Position numbers and translations under genes: made by a program
Notes under the pieces: model-generated
What the model was told of the DNA's origin: nothing
What the model saw: only the letters and a program-made list of their open reading frames with translations
The model's database searches: none
Shown: one piece after another, positions 59,156 to 64,000 of the stretch
How positions within the stretch are numbered: position 1 is the first letter of the stretch
How the letters are laid out: each line of letters opens with the position of its first letter
Origin: Leptospira kemamanensis
GTDB taxonomy: Bacteria; Spirochaetota; Leptospiria; Leptospirales; Leptospiraceae
Length of the DNA: 64,000 nucleotides
Reading direction: 5' to 3'
Assembly: GCF_004769665.1 (NCBI RefSeq)
Contig: NZ_RQGG01000032.1
Span: forward strand, 248,001 to 312,000

Positions 59156-60363
59156 AATGGACTCGCAAATTTTGGGTTCGTGAGAAATTCCTCATCGGTG
59201 AGTGATAGGAGGAAATTTACCATATCATCTCGTTGTGAATCTGAGATGGTAAAGTTACGAATCAAAGTCGAATCTTTGGCACTATGGTTTTGTCCACCAC
59301 TGCGGTAGTGGTCTACCACCTTTGTTAAGGCATCCCTTGCACAATCCGTTTTCGTTTTGCCAGCACCAGCTAGTGTATCGGGATTGTTTGCATCATCACA
59401 CATAAAACTTCCATCATGCATATACGGATAAGTGACACCAATATTTCGCAAAGAGGGAGCACGGAATTTGCCCGTATCCGATGCAATTCCAGTCAGGTCA
59501 TATAACCCTCGTTTATTGCTGGGTTGACCTGCATAATACGCATCATCATGGATTCCATTGCTATGGTAAAAGAACTCCTCATTAGAACCACCATGGAACG
59601 ATGTGTCCGTAAAATTAAATCCTCCATGGCAATGGAAACACTCTGCTACCTCGCCATTAAAAAGATTCAATCCTCGAATTTCAGATGAGTTTAAAGCTGA
59701 TTTATTATTTCGAAACGCATACTGGTCATATCTTGAATTTCCTGAGATCAACGATCTTTGGAAACTCGCCAAAGCAAATCTTACGTTTTGTTCAGTCACC
59801 GCAGAATCTGCATTTCCAAATGCATTCGTAAAAAGTGTTTGGTAGAGAGATTTCGATTTGAGTTTATCAAGAAATGCATTCGAAGATAATCCAAGTTCTA
59901 CGGGACTCTCACCAAACATCGGTGCTCTAGCTTGAAGTTCCAAACTTGACATTCGAGGATTACTCCATGTTAACCTCGGCAAATAGGCCACGTTGGAAAG
60001 ATGTTGTGAATTTCTGGGGTGTGCCACATTCGTAATGCCTTTTGGAAAATCCTTTCCATCCGCAAAAGCAAGGGATTGTGTATGGCAACTCCCACAAGAC
60101 ATGGTTTCATCACCCGATAATAATTTTTCATTAAACAGATGTCTTCCTAACTCTACTTTCGCTTTCGTCATAGGGTTGTCAGAAGGGACATTTGGCACAG
60201 GAAAACCCGGAGGTAAATCCCAAACCCAATCCGATCGATTCGCTAAAATCCCAATGGCTGCTAATAATAAATCGTCATTGGTTTCCTTTTCTTGAAACGG
60301 GATTAAGATACAACTCGAGAAAAAACCGATGATACAAGAGAATATATAAATTCGAAACTTCAT
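59152..60363 (-). CDS. Di-heme peroxidase-like lipoprotein of the MbnH type
   Basis: About 403 residues from the ATG at 60363 (AGGAATGG ribosome site). The signal peptide ends FFSSC, so it is a lipoprotein. Two CxxCH heme motifs are present: MSCGSCHTQSLAF and AECFHCHGGFNFT. Both the length and the layout, including FPRLTWSNPRMSSLELQARAPMFGESPVELG and the conserved TYPYMHDGSF near the C-terminus, match the MauG/CcpA-like MbnH family. In methanobactin operons MbnH is a di-heme enzyme that oxidises a Trp of its partner MbnP. The MbnP-type gene lies just upstream (about 60 nt from its stop to this ATG), supporting a functional pair. Confidence 0.88.
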   Translation of the reverse strand: MKFRIYIFSCIIGFFSSCILIPFQEKETNDDLLLAAIGILANRSDWVWDLPPGFPVPNVPSDNPMTKAKVELGRHLFNEKLLSGDETMSCGSCHTQSLAFADGKDFPKGITNVAHPRNSQHLSNVAYLPRLTWSNPRMSSLELQARAPMFGESPVELGLSSNAFLDKLKSKSLYQTLFTNAFGNADSAVTEQNVRFALASFQRSLISGNSRYDQYAFRNNKSALNSSEIRGLNLFNGEVAECFHCHGGFNFTDTSFHGGSNEEFFYHSNGIHDDAYYAGQPSNKRGLYDLTGIASDTGKFRAPSLRNIGVTYPYMHDGSFMCDDANNPDTLAGAGKTKTDCARDALTKVVDHYRSGGQNHSAKDSTLIRNFTISDSQRDDMVNFLLSLTDEEFLTNPKFASPF

Positions 60364-60422
60364 TTTTCCATTCCTAACATCTTTCGTTGGCGTCAAAGGA
60401 ACACCAACGAAATCATTTGTTT

Positions 60423-61268
60423 TTATTTTAAGCTGAACACTCTTTGTGTGATGGAACTATCCACTGCACCACTGGTTTCATTTAAACCAAATCCTCGAAT
60501 CAAAGGATTACAATCAGATCCACCACCTGCAGGCATACAAGAAACATTGGCTGCTCCTGGATTATGATCTTTGATCAGTTGATCAACACTCATGGAAATG
60601 GTTTGGTTGTTTTGATTGGTTAAATTACTTAATGTTATATTGGCTCGATATTTATTTGTGCAATTACCATAGTTTGGTGCACCACTACAATTTGTAGATC
60701 CTAAATGTAAACTGGTCCAATTTGTACCCGAATTCAAACTGAATTCAATTTTTGCATGTTTATAACCACCTGTCCAAGACCAATACATCGCTCCATTATT
60801 GAGAGGTGAAGACTGATTGGTTCGATCTAAGTGATTTAAGGTTTCAGGAACTCCCACAGTAAACTGCACAGCAGTATAAGATCCGGATGCAACGGTACCA
60901 TAAACTTTAGTATTCGTTTCAGAAGTTTGTGTTGTTTCTAAATCGACAAGAGCAACACCATTGGATTGCCATAGATTGTCAGTGGAAAGGGATACATCTA
61001 ATGTTGACCCATCTGTCCTTACCAATTTCACTTCAGAAATATACATTCGAAAATCACGGAACTGAACTGTTCGACTATCTGCTGTGATATTGGAACCAGT
61101 CACCAATGCCTGTCCATTTGCAAGAGCCTCAAAATTCAAATTCACTGATTGTGGAATGGCAAGAGCCAAAAGAGCTAAAGTTTGGTTATCATTTGGTTCA
61201 GATATTGTGTCACAGGACACAATCCCCAAAAGGAAAAAAGAGAGAAGAGTTGATTTTATTAAATTCAT
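60423..61268 (-). CDS. MbnP-type metallo-mystery-pair four-Cys protein
   Basis: 281 residues. The signal peptide ends LLGIVSC, another lipobox. The mature part has the family pattern: VNLNFEALANGQ, then FRDFRMYISEVKLVRTDG, MYWSWTGGYKHAKIEF with Trp residues of the type oxidised in MbnP, and four cysteines: NCSG, GNCTNK, SCMP and DCNP, giving the 'four-Cys motif' name. The partner enzyme gene follows in the same transcript. In the studied case MbnP binds copper after the partner modifies a Trp; the metal here is not known. The gene has its own candidate promoter with an operator-like palindrome at 61308-61328. Confidence 0.88.
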   Translation of the reverse strand: MNLIKSTLLSFFLLGIVSCDTISEPNDNQTLALLALAIPQSVNLNFEALANGQALVTGSNITADSRTVQFRDFRMYISEVKLVRTDGSTLDVSLSTDNLWQSNGVALVDLETTQTSETNTKVYGTVASGSYTAVQFTVGVPETLNHLDRTNQSSPLNNGAMYWSWTGGYKHAKIEFSLNSGTNWTSLHLGSTNCSGAPNYGNCTNKYRANITLSNLTNQNNQTISMSVDQLIKDHNPGAANVSCMPAGGGSDCNPLIRGFGLNETSGAVDSSITQRVFSLK

Positions 61269-61284
61269 AAATACCTAATATTCT

Positions 61285-61328
61285 AATATACGTTTTCATC
61301 ACTCTGACCAGTGATACGGTCTTACTGG
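61285..61328 (-). promoter_or_regulatory. Candidate promoter/operator of the MbnP-MbnH operon
   Basis: A -10-like TATATT lies at 61290-61285 on the minus strand. A 21-bp imperfect palindrome covers 61308-61328: CCAGTGATAC, one base, GTCTTACTGG, with arms that agree at 8 of 10 positions. It overlaps the expected -35 position, a good place for a repressor or activator. No regulator gene is adjacent. Confidence 0.5.
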
Positions 61329-61358
61329 CACAAAAGTTTTTTAAGGAGATACGGATTT

Positions 61359-61829
61359 CTAAACGAAACGCGGTGGTCTTAGCAAAGTAGGGATTTTTCC
61401 ATCCTCGAGAGTGGAAGGAGACTCATAAATCGTATAAGAAAACATCATTGGGATAGATAGTCCTAATGTGAAACTCGGTCTATCCATAGTTTGGTGGTGC
61501 ATGCGAAGGGAAGTCGCATCTTTTTTCTTTTTTTTGCAAGAACAAAGGTGTGCTTCACCAGCTTTGGCATCATGGCAACTTGGTTTTAAAGCAATTTCTT
61601 TTGTATGAGAGTGGTTTGTGTTGTCTGATGTGGAAATCTTTGTACTTTGTTTTTCCTGAAACAATTGGTCTTCGGAATTGGCATGTTTTTCCTTTTTGGA
61701 ACCATGATTGCACTTACAAATTTTAGAATTTGATTCGAGGCAATACCCAAGTAACCCACTTCCCAAAAAGAAAAATTGGGTAGTTAGTACTAAGGTCAAA
61801 AGCCCTGCAATCCACCGAAAGGAGACCAT
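61359..61829 (-). CDS. His/Cys-rich exported or membrane protein upstream of MbnP
   Basis: 156 residues. A hydrophobic N-terminal helix (about 7-28, LLTLVLTTQFFFLGSGLLGYCLES) is followed by a segment dense in possible metal ligands: KICKCNHGSKKEKH, NTNHSHTKE, KPSCHDAKAGEAHLCSCKKKKK and LRMHHQTMD. The C-terminus has a short hydrophobic part (FTLGLSIPMMFSYTIYES) and ends LLRPPRFV. The composition and the RPP-type tail recall the protein leading the efflux operon (38636-39031), though sequence identity is low. It precedes MbnP by 90 nt on the same strand and may deliver or sense the metal. Family unknown. Confidence 0.68.
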   Translation of the reverse strand: MVSFRWIAGLLTLVLTTQFFFLGSGLLGYCLESNSKICKCNHGSKKEKHANSEDQLFQEKQSTKISTSDNTNHSHTKEIALKPSCHDAKAGEAHLCSCKKKKKDATSLRMHHQTMDRPSFTLGLSIPMMFSYTIYESPSTLEDGKIPTLLRPPRFV

Positions 61830-61912
61830 CTACTCCAATCTCTTGGACTTTCGCCAAAAATCGAGACAATTTTTGGACAAATTGAGTGTTCCCAGTCCTG
61901 CCCTTTGAAAAG

Positions 61913-62281
61913 ATGGTCTTGGAACCAAATGCAACCAAGCTAGAGGCCCTCACAATGAAACGCACAGAACTGGAACGCAGAGAAAGAGAGCTGCGAAAGG
62001 CAGAAAAGAAAAAGATCCAACCCGGAGAAAAGGAAGCAATGAGTGTAGGTGACTACATTGATGCTCTTTTTGGAATGTTTCGTTATGATTCAGATGAAAT
62101 TTTTAACGCATCCGATGATGAGAACATTCTGGAGCTGCTTGAAAACATGAAAATGGAACACCCCGAAAAACAGTGGGATGTGATCATTCGCAAAGCAGTG
62201 AACAAAACCAAAGTGGAACAAAAAGACAAAGCGTACGATGCCCTACGCAACTTAGCGGGAATCTCCGTAGCCACCGCATAA
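61913..62281 (+). CDS. Hypothetical cytosolic protein
   Basis: About 122 residues from the ATG at 61913 (MVLEPNATKLEALTMKRTELE); a GTG at 61886 would add nine. The N-terminal part is a charged coiled coil (RERELRKAEKKKIQPGEK), then a globular region with VGDYIDALFGMFRYDSDEIFN, LELLENMKMEHPEKQWDVIIRKAVNKT and a helical end. No signal peptide or known motif is visible. It is divergent from the His/Cys-rich protein and 68 nt before the DISM phosphatase gene, so it may be co-transcribed with the latter. Not recognised. Confidence 0.6.
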   Translation: MVLEPNATKLEALTMKRTELERRERELRKAEKKKIQPGEKEAMSVGDYIDALFGMFRYDSDEIFNASDDENILELLENMKMEHPEKQWDVIIRKAVNKTKVEQKDKAYDALRNLAGISVATA

Positions 62282-62349
62282 TTCCTTTTTTTCCTCTACA
62301 AACAGATTTACAAAGGAAGGATCACTTCTTATACTAGTGACCTTCCAGT

Positions 62350-64000
62350 ATGAAACAGACCATCACCATCATTCTGTTATGTCTCTTTCATACCACACTG
62401 GGAGCGGAAGAGAAACACTGCCCCAAATCGAATCCCGTACCGATCTCCACGAACCAAGGGAAACCTTATGATTTATCTCCAGAATTAACATTTCTTTCTA
62501 CTGACCTTCCCGTAGATTCACTGCAAGGCGTAAAAAATCTTTTCCATACGAGTCCAGTCGCATTGGCCAATGGAGTGGTTCCCAATTTTGGAAATACTCA
62601 CAAACAATATTGGTTTTGTTTTGTATTACACAATGATGAGAATCACAACAAACGAACCATCACATTTATCAAATACCCACTTCTAGATGAAGTGCAATTT
62701 TACGCCTTACGAGAATCAGGCGAAATTAAAAAAAACATCCAAGGAAGACGATACCCATTCTCCAATCGTGACCGCGATTATAGGGGATTTAGTTTTGCAA
62801 CTGAACTTTTACCTAGTGAAACCGTAACTTATTTTGTAGGTGTGAAAACAGATAGTTCCGTGTCTGTTCCATTGATGTTTGCAGAAGAGAAATATTTCGA
62901 TTCTTATATATCCCTTGATACATTGTTACAAGGAATGTTTTTTGGAATCGTCTGTGTGATGAGTCTTTATAATTTATTTGTTTACTTCATGGTAAAAGAC
63001 AAAGCGTATCTCTTTTATGTCAATTACCTCATTCTAGCCGCTGTCCTCTTCCAACTTTCACTGCAAGGATTATTACCTGTTTTGTTTTTTCCCGATTCTC
63101 CTGAATTGGTTTATAATGCTCATAACTTTTTGTACTTTTTATTTTTACTCTCTTGTTTTCCGATGAGCATCACCTTTATGAATTTAAAGGAGAATGCACC
63201 TCGTTTATATCTAGGTTTTATGGGATTATCCATCATACCGATGGTGAGTTTATTACTTTTACCTTTTTTACCCTATCGAGGATTAAACCAATTTGGTGAC
63301 TCCCTTTCTTCTTTTTTAGCTTTTTATGCTCTCTTTGTTTCGTATTACGTTTCTTTTATTAAAAAATTTCCACCTGCCAGATTTTATTTTTTTGGTTACT
63401 TTATGTTAATTGTTGGTGGTCTCACAACAGTATTAAAGTACATGGGATTTTTTCCAGTGAATGTATTCACTGAAAATGCCTTCCAAGCCGCAATGGCGAT
63501 GGAAGTTTTACTGATGGCGTTTGGACTCGGAGATCGCATTTCTGTTGTTCAAAAGGAAAAAGAGAGAATCCAACTCAAAGCCGAAATCAACAAACAAAAG
63601 TTAATTGCTTATGGAAAAGAATTAAAACTCGCTCAGAAACTACAAGAATCCACATTACCACAAATTTTACCTAAATTTCCTGGGCTTTCCATCAAAACCG
63701 GTTATTTCCCAGCTTCTCTTGTAGGTGGGGATTTTTATGATCTAACGGTATTCGGCAAACAACAGATCTGCGGACTCATTGCCGATGTAACAGGACATGG
63801 TGTTCCTGCTGCCATTGAAGCAGCCATGTTAAAAATTGCCTATATGCAAACCTTGGCCTTTGCCAATAAACCAGGAAAAGTATTAGAGAGTATCAACCAA
63901 GCTCTTGCAGGGAATTACAAAAACCAATTTTTAACAGCAAGTGCCATCTTTATTGATTTAGAACAAAAAGTTTTAAAAGTAGCAAATGCAGGACACCCCG
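62350..64000 (+). CDS. 7TM-DISM and SpoIIE/PP2C phosphatase, 5' part (runs off the window)
   Basis: The frame starts at ATG 62350 and stays open to the last base (about 550 codons), so the 3' end is missing. The signal peptide (TIIILLCLFHTTLGA-like) precedes a DISM-type extracellular beta domain (about 30-190, with YWFCFVLHNDE and FATELLPSETVTYFVGVKTDS). Seven membrane helices follow (about 195-400, LLQGMFFGIVCVMSLYNLFVYFMV first). A linker helix then leads to the SpoIIE-type phosphatase domain with ASLVGGDFYDL and GLIADVTGHGVPAA, whose Asp residues bind Mg/Mn. Such proteins couple an envelope ligand to dephosphorylation of STAS-type antagonists such as the one at 20943. Confidence 0.9.
   Translation, partial: MKQTITIILLCLFHTTLGAEEKHCPKSNPVPISTNQGKPYDLSPELTFLSTDLPVDSLQGVKNLFHTSPVALANGVVPNFGNTHKQYWFCFVLHNDENHNKRTITFIKYPLLDEVQFYALRESGEIKKNIQGRRYPFSNRDRDYRGFSFATELLPSETVTYFVGVKTDSSVSVPLMFAEEKYFDSYISLDTLLQGMFFGIVCVMSLYNLFVYFMVKDKAYLFYVNYLILAAVLFQLSLQGLLPVLFFPDSPELVYNAHNFLYFLFLLSCFPMSITFMNLKENAPRLYLGFMGLSIIPMVSLLLLPFLPYRGLNQFGDSLSSFLAFYALFVSYYVSFIKKFPPARFYFFGYFMLIVGGLTTVLKYMGFFPVNVFTENAFQAAMAMEVLLMAFGLGDRISVVQKEKERIQLKAEINKQKLIAYGKELKLAQKLQESTLPQILPKFPGLSIKTGYFPASLVGGDFYDLTVFGKQQICGLIADVTGHGVPAAIEAAMLKIAYMQTLAFANKPGKVLESINQALAGNYKNQFLTASAIFIDLEQKVLKVANAGHP

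Noticed and set aside
1..64000. tRNA, rRNA, CRISPR, prophage or insertion sequence
   Set aside because: No tRNA cloverleaf, rRNA stretch, regularly spaced repeats, transposase or integrase gene was recognised on either strand; small hairpins and the two-copy repeat are the only repeated DNA.

Overview
The window looks like a stretch of a Leptospira chromosome, more likely from the saprophytic (L. biflexa-like) side of the genus. This is inference from the moderate-to-low GC content, frequent TTG/GTG starts, many spirochaete-type lipoprotein signals (for example LLNC, SSC, FQC) and the abundance of PAS/GAF kinases and 7TM-DISM signalling proteins. I see no rRNA, tRNA, CRISPR array, insertion sequence or prophage. 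Most of the window is ordinary, densely packed chromosome.

Layout. 1-3.8 kb: a truncated gene, an MDR dehydrogenase, a DUF4846 protein, a LOG-family protein and a secreted protein. 3.8-7.1 kb: a hairpin-rich intergenic patch, a large lipoprotein, a dispersed repeat copy and a tandem pair of related small secreted proteins. 7.1-11 kb: two divergent sensor kinases around a 390-nt region with a possible 21-codon ORF and a strong hairpin. 11-12.5 kb: a second repeat copy, the decayed 3' end of a Blc-type lipocalin gene and two membrane proteins. 12.7-19.4 kb: the cell-elongation operon mreC-mreD-mrdA-rodA with flanking unknowns. 19.4-29.2 kb: housekeeping genes (ribF, STAS protein, J-domain protein, manA, pirin, glycosidase-like protein, GlpT-type transporter, cysteine synthase). 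29.4-35.7 kb: a giant NHL/LamG lipoprotein followed by a small cytochrome c lipoprotein. 36.5-38.5 kb: acetoacetyl-CoA synthetase. 38.6-44.7 kb: a CzcCBA/CusCBA-type heavy-metal efflux operon led by a His/Cys-rich membrane protein. 45.8-50.7 kb: acyl-CoA dehydrogenase, then fatty acid desaturase plus ferredoxin-type reductase facing a TetR regulator, with palindromic operators between them. 50.8-57.2 kb: a hybrid response-regulator/kinase, a QueD/PTPS homologue, small conserved proteins and crotonyl-CoA carboxylase/reductase. 57.3-61.8 kb: an MbnP/MbnH metallo-mystery-pair operon with an extra lipoprotein and an outer-membrane barrel, preceded by a His/Cys-rich protein. 62.35 kb to the end: the 5' part of a 7TM-DISM/SpoIIE phosphatase gene that runs off the window.

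The most distinctive system is the 57.3-61.8 kb locus: a di-heme peroxidase-like lipoprotein (MbnH type), its four-Cys partner (MbnP type), a second lipoprotein and a barrel protein, with overlapping or nearly touching genes. With the metal-efflux operon at 38.6-44.7 kb it suggests envelope copper or other metal handling. A second coherent module is the desaturase/reductase/TetR set, whose divergent promoter carries GTGAACA/TGTTCAC palindromes. Noncoding signals of interest are a two-copy intergenic repeat, a family of hairpins with a conserved TCGAYAARCTC loop and different paired stems, and the lipocalin gene remnant.
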